Shown in pieces: positions 1 to 7,137 of a DNA stretch of 10,860 nt. The position numbers and the translations under genes are program-made. The first letter of the stretch is position 1. Each line of letters opens with the position of its first letter. The notes under the pieces are model-generated. The model had not been told where the DNA came from. It worked only from the letters and a program-made list of their open reading frames with translations, and searched no databases. Source of the stretch: Lentisphaeria bacterium (GTDB lineage: Bacteria; Verrucomicrobiota; Lentisphaeria; Oligosphaerales; PUNB01); the NCBI GenBank assembly GCA_007133055.1, contig SLNM01000028.1:1-10860 (forward strand). The letters run 5' to 3'.

Positions 1-822
1 AACATCTTCGACACCGAAAAAATCCTCAACCGCCCGATCATGGTCAGCGTCACCGACAAGTCCGGGGTCGCCGGCATTGCCCACTGGCTCAATGCCCACG
101 CCAAAGAACTGACCCACGGATGGGTTGAGCCAATCAGCAAGCGCCACCCGGGGGTTCGGCATATCTACGACTGGGTAATGGAGCAATACGCCCAGGGCCG
201 CACCACCGCCATTTCCCCCGCCGAAATGATGGCCCAGGCCAAACGCCATATCCCGGAAGTCTTCGAGTCCGATTTCGCGAAAATTATCGAGACCATTCGT
301 GAAAAGGCCGACTTGATCGCCCGCGAAATAACCGAGTCCCCGGAACTTAACCCTATGGACCCGAATGAAATGGAGATGCACTTGCGGAACGTGATTCGAG
401 AGGAGCCGTTCCTGCAATTCATGGCCATCGCCAACACCGACGGAGAGAGAATTTCGCAGGTCTACGCCCAGCGCGGTGAAAAGAGCCAATTCCGTCAGTT
501 GCGCAAGGAAAATTTCGCCAACCGCAAGTGGTTCTCCAGCGTAATGGCCAATAACCAGCCGTATATCTCCCAGGTCTTCAACTCCAGCTACACGGACGAA
601 CTGATCATCTCCACCGGCTATCCCATATTCGACCGGCACAAAAACATGATCGGCGTAATCAATATCGATTTCAAGTTCGAACAACTGTTCAAGCTGCTAA
701 ACCATCTGCCGCAGGAGATTCTGGCACGCGAAAACCAGCGCCTCCCCGGCAACGACAACCTGGCGGCCGAACCGAGCAGGGATAAACGAAGGAACCGCAA
801 TGTGGCGAAAAATGAACCATAG
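1..822 (+). CDS. Partial gene: HMGL/isopropylmalate synthase-like C-terminal part fused to a Cache (PDC) sensor domain
   Basis: The reading frame is open from base 1 with no stop before the first ATG at 40, so the gene very probably begins upstream and 273 residues are visible. The first ~110 residues (a FDTE...RP stretch, then VTDKSGVAGIAHWLN, KRHPGV and GRTTAIS) resemble the region after the TIM barrel in 2-isopropylmalate/homocitrate synthase relatives, especially Re-citrate synthase-like proteins; this is from memory and only moderately certain. Residues ~120-220 counted from the ATG at 40 (bases ~397-699) are a clear Cache/PDC fold: FMAIANTDGE, the NRKWF motif, YISQVFNSSYTDELIIS, then YPIFD and MIGVINIDFKFEQL. 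These domains usually bind small ligands such as carboxylates outside the cell, but no membrane helix or signal peptide is visible here, so the visible part looks cytoplasmic. The tail (~225-260) is charged and probably disordered. The stop lies inside the next gene, implying translational coupling to the kinase. Confidence 0.75.
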   Translation, partial: NIFDTEKILNRPIMVSVTDKSGVAGIAHWLNAHAKELTHGWVEPISKRHPGVRHIYDWVMEQYAQGRTTAISPAEMMAQAKRHIPEVFESDFAKIIETIREKADLIAREITESPELNPMDPNEMEMHLRNVIREEPFLQFMAIANTDGERISQVYAQRGEKSQFRQLRKENFANRKWFSSVMANNQPYISQVFNSSYTDELIISTGYPIFDRHKNMIGVINIDFKFEQLFKLLNHLPQEILARENQRLPGNDNLAAEPSRDKRRNRNVAKNEP

Positions 823-2041
823 CAGAGGTTTTAATCAGATGGCAACGCAAGCTGGAGACCAGGCCGAAAAACCATTGATTCTTGTGGTCGACGACGAAAA
901 CGGACCGCGTGAATCCCTGAAAATCATTCTATCCCCGAACTATCGAGTGGTGACCGCAGAGGACGGCATATCGGCGCTGACCATCTTTAAGAGGCAGAAT
1001 CCCGAGCTGGTCATCAGCGATGTCCGCATGCCCGGCATGTCCGGAATCAGCCTGCTAAGAAAAATCAAGGCTATCGACCCCGAGGCTACGGTCATTTTGA
1101 TCACCGGCTACGCCAGTATTCAGACGGCGCAGGAAGCATTGCGCGCCGACGCCTTTGACTACATTAACAAACCATACGATGTCAAGGAGATTCAAGCAGT
1201 TGTGACCAAGGCTCTGACCCGGGTCCGGGAAAGGCACAACCAGCATCGGCTGCTGCATCAACTGCAAGCCTGGAACCGCGACCTGCAGGAGCAGATCGGA
1301 CAACTGGACCAAAAAGCCACGGTGGCCGATCTCTCCGCCGAGCTGATTCATGACCTGAACAACCCCATGACCGTGCTGCAAGGATATATCAGCCTGCTCG
1401 AAGACTCTCTCGACAGCAACGGCCCGGAAGGCTCCAGCAATCAAATGGAGGAATTCATGGGAATCGTCAAAACCCAGGTGGAAAGATGTGTCGCCCTGAC
1501 CAGGAACTTCCTCGACTTCGCCCGCCAGGCCAGCGGCAAATGGGAAAAGAGCAATGTCAACGAGCTGATTCAGGACACCATGTTTGTCCTGCGCGTGCGT
1601 ATGATGAAACAGAGCGTGGAATGCAGTTTTCAGCCGGATCCGGATATTCCCGACAGTTGGTTCATGCCCACTGCCATGCAGCAATCTCTGTACAACCTGG
1701 TCGCCAACGCCATCGATGCGGTTTGTGATCGACCGGACAAGGGCGCCATCAGGATCGCCACCCGCATCATCGAACACGAAACCAAGAAACAATCCGCCGC
1801 CGAATTCATCCAAATCATTATCGAGGACAATGGCGCGGGCATTCCGGAGGACAAGCTCAAGCAAATCTTCACTCCTTTTTTCACCACCAAGGAAAAAGGC
1901 AAGGGAACCGGGCTCGGGCTGTCCATTTGCCAGCGGGTGGCGGAGGAGCACCAGGGAGAACTTCTGGTACACAGCCAGTCCGGCAAAGGAACATGCTTCA
2001 CACTCAACTTCCCACTGCTGCTGGAAGCGCCCGAGCGCTAG
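800..2041 (+). CDS. Soluble response regulator-histidine kinase hybrid
   Basis: 413 residues. Residues ~25-140 form a receiver domain with the acidic pair D31/D32, phosphoacceptor D74 (VISDVRMPG), T102 and K124 (KP). A coiled-coil linker (~140-178) leads to a HisKA/HATPase kinase core: H-box LIHDLNNPM with H184, N-box LVANAIDA with N303, G1 EDNGAGIP (~342-349), F-box FTPFFTT and G2 GKGTGLGLSI (367-376). It has no transmembrane or other sensor domain, so its input is likely phosphorylation of the receiver or a partner protein. It probably autophosphorylates H184 and passes phosphate to an unseen regulator. The ATG at 800 has AAGGA at 789-793 and overlaps the Cache gene by 23 bp; an in-frame ATG at 839 with AGAGG upstream is a second possible start and would drop 13 residues outside the domain. 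The overlap suggests the Cache protein may be its sensor partner (inference). Confidence 0.93.
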   Translation: MWRKMNHSRGFNQMATQAGDQAEKPLILVVDDENGPRESLKIILSPNYRVVTAEDGISALTIFKRQNPELVISDVRMPGMSGISLLRKIKAIDPEATVILITGYASIQTAQEALRADAFDYINKPYDVKEIQAVVTKALTRVRERHNQHRLLHQLQAWNRDLQEQIGQLDQKATVADLSAELIHDLNNPMTVLQGYISLLEDSLDSNGPEGSSNQMEEFMGIVKTQVERCVALTRNFLDFARQASGKWEKSNVNELIQDTMFVLRVRMMKQSVECSFQPDPDIPDSWFMPTAMQQSLYNLVANAIDAVCDRPDKGAIRIATRIIEHETKKQSAAEFIQIIIEDNGAGIPEDKLKQIFTPFFTTKEKGKGTGLGLSICQRVAEEHQGELLVHSQSGKGTCFTLNFPLLLEAPER

Positions 2042-2055
2042 CCTGATTAATTCAT

Positions 2056-3813
2056 ATGCAGACGGAAAAAACTATAATCCCCACCCCGGAACCGACGGAC
2101 AGCTTGAACCCATTGCGCGGCGCCGGCAATCTGCGTCGCCTGCTGGGCTGGCGCAGTCTCGCCCCAAGCCTGTTCGGAGCGGTGGCAGGCGGCCTTCTCC
2201 TGAGCGCCGCTTTTTCGCCGCTGGAATGGGCCTGGGCAGGCTGGCTGGCGCTGACACCCCTGCTGCTGGCACCCATTCCCCGGCGGCGGCGAGGGCGGCT
2301 GCTGACCGGCTATCTGTTCGGCCTGGTTCATTTCGCCACCTCTTTGTCCTGGCTCAATGAAGTCGGTTTCAAGGCAGGCTATTTGCTGGCCGCCGTCTGC
2401 GCCATGTTCCTCATGGCCTGGTATGTTCTTTTCTGCGATTTGGTCAGCCGCCTGTCCCAGCCCCGGCAAACCAACCCCAGCACCGAAGACGCACAGCGCT
2501 TTTGGCTGCTTGCACTGCCGCCCCGCCGCTTCCTTGCCGTCACTGTCCTGGCTCCGGTTTTCTGGGTTGCAGTCGAGTGGCTGCGCTCATGGCTGTTCAC
2601 CGGCTTTCCATGGAACCACCTGGGCCTTAGCCAATGGCAGCATCAGGGACTTATGCAGGTGACCACCATCACCGGAGTCTACGGGCTGAGCTTTCTGCTG
2701 GTCGTCGCCAACCTGGTTCTGATATGGATTGTCCATTCCCGATGGCGTTACTGGGTGCGGAACGAAGGCCGGAACTCCTTCCCATGGCCCGTGGCGGCCG
2801 GTCTGCTCTTTTTTCTGCCGGTTCTGCCTCTGGCCTGGCAGGCACGCAGGCCGATGCCCCCCCCGGACACCACCATCAGGGTGGCGGCTGTGCAGGGAAA
2901 CATCCCGCAGATTAGGATGTGGTCCGAATCACAACTGAAAATGGCAATTGACGTGTACGACCGGCTAAGCCGCGAGGCGGCCGAACATAAGCCGGACCTG
3001 CTGGTCTGGCCGGAGACCGCAATCCCCGCACCCGCCTTTTACAATCAAAGATACCAGGATATGCTGGAAAACCTTATGCGGGACATCCAGACCCCCTTGC
3101 TTTTCGGCAATCTCCACCTGCAACCGGTGGAGGGCGGGAACGAGGATGAATACCATGACTTCAACAGTGTTTTCCTGCTCGACGCCCAAGGCCGGGTCAA
3201 AGACTACTATCATAAGATTCATCTGGTGCCCTTCGGCGAATACGTGCCGCTGGGAGGTGTCTTCCCGCAGCTCCACGACCTGATTGGCATGGGACGGGAT
3301 TTGTCCGCCGGCCGGGAGTTCACTTTGTTCGAACTGGCCGAGGGAGTCTGGGCCGGAGTCAACATCTGCTTCGAAGACGCGTTCCCCAGGATCAGCCGAC
3401 AGTTCGTACTGCGCGGCGCCAACCTGCTGATGACCCTGACCAATGATGCCTGGTTCGGAGAAAGCGTCGGCTCGCGCCAGCACATGATTCACGCCACCCT
3501 GCGGGCGGCCGAGAACCGCCGGCCTCTGCTGCGCTCGGGCAACAACAGCGACACAGCTCTGATCCTGCCCAACGGTGAAGTGCGCGGACTGCTGTACGAC
3601 CAGGAAACCGGCCATCGCTTCGTGCGCGACTGGAAAATATATCAAGTGCCAGTATGGTTAGATGCTGACACCACTTTCTATACCAGACATGGCAATCTGT
3701 TCGCCCAGATTTGCGCCGGCATTGCCTTGGCTTGGCTGGTCTTCCGCGCTTGCGAGGCTTTGCACCAAGCTCTACAACGGCGGCAAATGATCACCGGCGC
3801 GAATGGAATATAA
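2056..3813 (+). CDS. lnt: Apolipoprotein N-acyltransferase
   Basis: 585 residues. Lnt is an inner-membrane enzyme that transfers an acyl chain from phospholipid to the N-terminal diacylglyceryl-cysteine of lipoproteins, the last maturation step before Lol sorting. Residues ~35-265 contain several hydrophobic segments (for example 38-75, 84-130, 158-180, 203-226, 245-262). From ~273 a nitrilase-type domain starts (IRVAAVQGNIPQ). The expected triad is present: E320 in VWPETAIP, K387 in YHKIHLVPFGEYVP and C438 in NICFEDAFPR. It is longer than the E. coli enzyme (about 512 residues) because of extra N-terminal residues, loops and a hydrophobic C-terminal segment (~545-565). The start follows the kinase stop by 14 bp and has no clear Shine-Dalgarno sequence, so reinitiation after the upstream gene is plausible. 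It supports a Gram-negative envelope with triacylated lipoproteins. Confidence 0.95.
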   Translation: MQTEKTIIPTPEPTDSLNPLRGAGNLRRLLGWRSLAPSLFGAVAGGLLLSAAFSPLEWAWAGWLALTPLLLAPIPRRRRGRLLTGYLFGLVHFATSLSWLNEVGFKAGYLLAAVCAMFLMAWYVLFCDLVSRLSQPRQTNPSTEDAQRFWLLALPPRRFLAVTVLAPVFWVAVEWLRSWLFTGFPWNHLGLSQWQHQGLMQVTTITGVYGLSFLLVVANLVLIWIVHSRWRYWVRNEGRNSFPWPVAAGLLFFLPVLPLAWQARRPMPPPDTTIRVAAVQGNIPQIRMWSESQLKMAIDVYDRLSREAAEHKPDLLVWPETAIPAPAFYNQRYQDMLENLMRDIQTPLLFGNLHLQPVEGGNEDEYHDFNSVFLLDAQGRVKDYYHKIHLVPFGEYVPLGGVFPQLHDLIGMGRDLSAGREFTLFELAEGVWAGVNICFEDAFPRISRQFVLRGANLLMTLTNDAWFGESVGSRQHMIHATLRAAENRRPLLRSGNNSDTALILPNGEVRGLLYDQETGHRFVRDWKIYQVPVWLDADTTFYTRHGNLFAQICAGIALAWLVFRACEALHQALQRRQMITGANGI

Positions 3814-3830
3814 GCAGATTCCACAAACAC

Positions 3831-3836
3831 AAGGAG
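3831..3836 (+). promoter_or_regulatory. Ribosome binding site of fucI
   Basis: AAGGAG lies 8 nt before the ATG at 3845. It decides the fucI start against an in-frame ATG at 3803, which lies inside the end of lnt and would only add 14 unconserved residues. Confidence 0.8.
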
Positions 3837-3844
3837 ATACTATC

Positions 3845-5665
3845 ATGAGCAAACCATCTTTCCAAGACAACGCCGCCGCCCGGCGCGGATTCTCAATGCC
3901 GCATGAAACCCTGGTCGGACCAGTTCCCACCATCGCCATCACACCGGTTGCCGACGGACGAACCGGCGCCTACGAAAGCAACTTGCAGAACACTTGGAGA
4001 ATGGTCGAAAAAGTATACAGCCTGATCTCCGCCAACGTCCGACTGCCCGACCATTCGCCCGTGCGACTGGTGGTCGCCCCGGAAATCGTCTATGGGCCGC
4101 GCACCGGAGCCATCGCCCAAAAATACTACGCCGAACAAAATGTCAGCGCCAATATCTGGGTCAGTCGAAGCTGGGCCTACAGCGACGAGCTGATGAGCGC
4201 CTGCATGGGGATCGGCAGCAGCGAATGGCAGCAGGCCGCCTACGGCATCAATCAAACCGACCGGCCCGGCGCGGTCTGGCTGAAGGCTTTCACCGCCGCC
4301 ATGGACGAGAAGAAGCGTCCGATTTTCAGCATCTATTCGCCCCACCTCGAGGACGAGGAAGGACCGCTTAACGACTATGTCAGCGAGAGCCTTCTAAGGT
4401 TTGCGCGCTGCGCCGCCGCCGTCGCCATGATTCGCGGCAAAAACTACCTCTCGGTCGGCGGCGTCTCGATGGGCATCATCGGCTCCGACACCCGCCGCAA
4501 CATCTTCCACGACTACCTCGGCATGGGCACTGTGTCATACGACATGGTCGGGGTCAAAGGACGCATGGACCAAAAGTTCTATGACCAGGAGGAACTGGAG
4601 CAGGCGGTGTCGTTCATGCAGAAGTTCAATATCGACTACGGCTCCGGCCAGCGCCCGCAGCCCGCCGAGGAACTGCTGCGCGACTGCTGCAAAATGGCCT
4701 TGATCGTGCGCGACCTGATGGTCGGAAACAGCCGACTGGCCAACCGCGATGTCGAATTCGCCCAGGGCGCCAACGCCATTGTCGCCGGCACCCAGGGGCA
4801 GAGGCAGTGGACCGACCTTTATCCCAACTTCGACCTGGCCGAGTCCATCCTCAACAGCTCCTTTGACTGGAACGGATTCCGCAGCCCCTTCCTGGTCGCC
4901 ACCGAAAACGACTCGAAAAACGGCATCGGCATGCTCCTGGCCAGCCTGCTCACCGGAATGCCGCAGTTGTTCGCAGACATCCGCACTAACTGGACTCCGG
5001 AAAGCATAAAAAAGGCTACCGGCCAGGATGTCGGCGGCATCGCACCGCGCGGTATTATCGACAAACGCAATTCCGGTGCAGGCGCCCTCGATTACGCCAT
5101 TGATGTCCTGAGCCTGGTGCCCGGAGCGGAAAAGATGAACATGCAGCAGGTAAAAGCGGCAATCGCCGCCAGCCCCGATCTGCAGGAGAAGCTGCAGCAA
5201 CAGGCAATCGCCGCCACCACCTATATCGGCGCCAATCTCGAATACTTCCGGGGCGATGGCCTCTCCAGCCACTACCGCACTCCCGGAAACATCCCCATGA
5301 CCGCATATCGATACAACCTGGTCGGCGATCTGCTGACCTGCTCGGTGGTCGAGGGCGAAACCGTCGAGCTGCCAAACCAAGTGGCCGACCATATCAGCCA
5401 GGTCACCGACCGAACCTGGCCGGAAAGCTACTGGGCTCCCTTCGGAATGACCTCGTTCGAATACATGAACCGAGTTGGACCCAACCACGACGGCAACAGC
5501 TTCGGATTGATCGGAGACGACATGATCACGCTCAATGCCATGCTGCGCATCCCCGTCGACATGCACAATGTCGACCCGGTCAGAATCTTCCGACCAACCC
5601 TCTGGGACCGCTGCGGCGGCGACGATTTCCGAGCCTGCCAGTTGCTGGGACCGGTCTATGGATGA
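3845..5665 (+). CDS. fucI: L-fucose isomerase
   Basis: 606 residues (E. coli FucI has 591). The enzyme interconverts L-fucose and L-fuculose (often also D-arabinose and D-ribulose) with Mn2+, the first step of fucose catabolism in the cytoplasm. Stretches I recognise from E. coli FucI include TDRPGAVWL (138-146), KNYLSVGGVSMGI (199-211), QGQRQWTDLYPN (317-328), LNSSFDWNG (336-344), VATENDSKNG and MLRIPVDMHNV. The metal and catalytic residues appear as E354 (ATENDS), D378 (FADIR) and H548 (GPNHDG). Residues ~425-460 form a region I cannot align to E. coli by eye. No fuculokinase, aldolase or fucose permease is in the window, so the rest of the pathway must lie elsewhere. It sits 31 bp after lnt and 18 bp before a porin gene, suggesting cotranscription and perhaps porin-assisted uptake of fucose-containing sugars (inference). 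Confidence 0.95.
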   Translation: MSKPSFQDNAAARRGFSMPHETLVGPVPTIAITPVADGRTGAYESNLQNTWRMVEKVYSLISANVRLPDHSPVRLVVAPEIVYGPRTGAIAQKYYAEQNVSANIWVSRSWAYSDELMSACMGIGSSEWQQAAYGINQTDRPGAVWLKAFTAAMDEKKRPIFSIYSPHLEDEEGPLNDYVSESLLRFARCAAAVAMIRGKNYLSVGGVSMGIIGSDTRRNIFHDYLGMGTVSYDMVGVKGRMDQKFYDQEELEQAVSFMQKFNIDYGSGQRPQPAEELLRDCCKMALIVRDLMVGNSRLANRDVEFAQGANAIVAGTQGQRQWTDLYPNFDLAESILNSSFDWNGFRSPFLVATENDSKNGIGMLLASLLTGMPQLFADIRTNWTPESIKKATGQDVGGIAPRGIIDKRNSGAGALDYAIDVLSLVPGAEKMNMQQVKAAIAASPDLQEKLQQQAIAATTYIGANLEYFRGDGLSSHYRTPGNIPMTAYRYNLVGDLLTCSVVEGETVELPNQVADHISQVTDRTWPESYWAPFGMTSFEYMNRVGPNHDGNSFGLIGDDMITLNAMLRIPVDMHNVDPVRIFRPTLWDRCGGDDFRACQLLGPVYG

Positions 5666-5683
5666 TGCAATAGAGAAAAACTT

Positions 5684-7027
5684 ATGCGAAGACTGCTTAC
5701 CCTAATCCTTGCTTTCAGTACGGGCGGCACCATCCGCGCCGACCAAATTAGCCAGGAAGTACTGAACCGTCTCGAGAGCTTGCAGAGACAGGTCATGGAG
5801 CAGCAGGCTGAAATCAACAGCCTGAAAGCTAGAATGACCGAGATGGAGAGTTCGACGCAGCGCGGACGCCAGATGGAAGAGTCGATCGACACCCGCGGCC
5901 TGGCCCAGGTCATGGAACTGGGGCCGGTTACCAGGCACCGTCCGCAAATTGAAGGCATCGAGCTGAAAGGGGAGATGGAACTAGGGTTTTTGCGCGAGCG
6001 CTACTCGCCGGCGGGCAGCCACCGCCGCACCACCGCCGCCTCGAGCTATTACACCATCCTCCGCCTGGGCGCTCTGTGGCACACTAACGAAGGCTGGGAG
6101 ATCGGCGCCGGGCTGGTCACCGGCTGGCTTAACCGGACCGGCAGCCTGCTCGACTCGCAGACCATATTTGCTGACGAAGGCCACACCTTCCACACACCCA
6201 TGCGCCATCACCGGCGCAATACCTGGTCACGATGGCAGCCCTTTGAAAGCGGCGCCATCGGCCTTGACTACGCCTATGCCAGGCATCGCCTGGATGTCTT
6301 CAGCCTCACCATTGGCCAGCAGCACAACCCATTCCGCAGCGCGCCGATCCTCTGGGACCAGGACATCCGTCCGGCCGGCATCACCGCCCAGTACGACCTG
6401 GAGGGAGTCTTCGCCACCGCCGGCTGGTACGAAGTCCTTAACATGAGAGTACCCGACCTCGATATGAGAGTGCAGATGTGGGGCGGGCAAATCGGCTACG
6501 GCATGGACCTGGAATCCTTCGACTGGACCGTGGCCGGAGCATACTACCACTACAATGTTCGGGCCAAACACGATTTCGAAAATGAAATCCCCATCATCGA
6601 CCGGACCAACAACTATCGCATGGACACAGTTGACCTGTTCGCCGAAGCCGGAACCTACTTCGAAGCAATCCGCCTGACCGCACATGGTCAGATTTGGCAC
6701 AACCTCAGCGCCTGGCGCAACGATTTCAGCCAGACCCTGAATCGGCGAATCAGACCAGCCGCACACAATACCGGCTGGACTCTCGGAGTAAGCGGCGAAT
6801 TCGCCGGACTCCGCGCAGGCTACCTCTACGGATGCGTTGGCTCCGACTCGTTCCTCTGGCCATTGGTCAATGAGTTCATGCGTGTAAATACACGAGGACA
6901 TAAGTTCGAGCTGGGCTATCAGCTAACCCCGCACATGCGCATCAACACCGCCTGTATGCTGCTCAATGAAATTCAAGGGCGCGACCGCTACAGCAACTAT
7001 ATGTTCAACCTGAACTACCAGTTCTAG
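5684..7027 (+). CDS. Outer-membrane porin-like beta-barrel protein with N-terminal coiled coil
   Basis: 447 residues. A short signal peptide is visible (basic MRR, hydrophobic LLTLILAF, likely cut near residue 19 after IRA). Residues ~22-57 show heptad-like spacing of Leu, Ile and Met (VLNRLESLQRQVMEQQAEI), a coiled coil as seen in periplasmic stalks of trimeric porins. From ~93 the sequence alternates polar and aromatic/hydrophobic residues in repeated strands (ILRLGALW, WEIGAGLVTGWL, FDWTVAGAYYHYNV, FELGYQL), and the last strand ends in the Tyr/Phe-rich FNLNYQF with a terminal Phe, the usual BAM recognition signal. This fits a putative-porin barrel of about 14-18 strands; the substrate is unknown. 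It follows fucI by 18 bp with only a weak purine-rich ribosome site, suggesting it belongs to the same transcript and may pass sugars outward of fucI (inference). I do not recognise a named gene. Confidence 0.8.
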   Translation: MRRLLTLILAFSTGGTIRADQISQEVLNRLESLQRQVMEQQAEINSLKARMTEMESSTQRGRQMEESIDTRGLAQVMELGPVTRHRPQIEGIELKGEMELGFLRERYSPAGSHRRTTAASSYYTILRLGALWHTNEGWEIGAGLVTGWLNRTGSLLDSQTIFADEGHTFHTPMRHHRRNTWSRWQPFESGAIGLDYAYARHRLDVFSLTIGQQHNPFRSAPILWDQDIRPAGITAQYDLEGVFATAGWYEVLNMRVPDLDMRVQMWGGQIGYGMDLESFDWTVAGAYYHYNVRAKHDFENEIPIIDRTNNYRMDTVDLFAEAGTYFEAIRLTAHGQIWHNLSAWRNDFSQTLNRRIRPAAHNTGWTLGVSGEFAGLRAGYLYGCVGSDSFLWPLVNEFMRVNTRGHKFELGYQLTPHMRINTACMLLNEIQGRDRYSNYMFNLNYQF

Positions 7028-7137
7028 GCCGTCTTCACGCCAAAAACCCGGTCTGTTTGTTACGGTTTTGCCTTCTGTTCAAAATAACGCATGACCGAAT
7101 TCGCATGAATTAATCAGGCCAGCCAAGGAACCACATT
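7028..7137 (+). other. Porin-larC intergenic spacer with weak terminator-like and promoter-like signals
   Basis: A weak imperfect hairpin can be drawn at 7041-7070 (CAAAAACCCG pairing with CGGTTTTG, with bulges), followed by CCTTCTGTTC rather than a clean T-run. TTGTTA at 7057-7062 and CAAAAT at 7080-7085 are 17 bp apart and could be a poor sigma70-type promoter for larC. AAGGA at 7125-7129 is the larC ribosome site, 8 nt before its ATG. The 110-bp gap against 14-31 bp gaps upstream suggests larC may have its own promoter. All of this is tentative. Confidence 0.25.

Noticed and set aside
1055..1972. 305-codon ORF on the minus strand opposite the kinase gene
   Set aside because: It lies wholly opposite a gene with all kinase motifs, and its translation has no recognisable domain; it is a by-product of GC-rich codon structure.
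3803..3844. Earlier fucI start at 3803 overlapping lnt
   Set aside because: The ATG at 3845 has a strong AAGGAG at the right distance, while the extra 14 residues have no support.
4535..5566. 343-codon ORF on the minus strand opposite fucI
   Set aside because: Complete overlap with a clearly conserved isomerase and a low-complexity Gly/Ala/Val-rich translation indicate a shadow frame.
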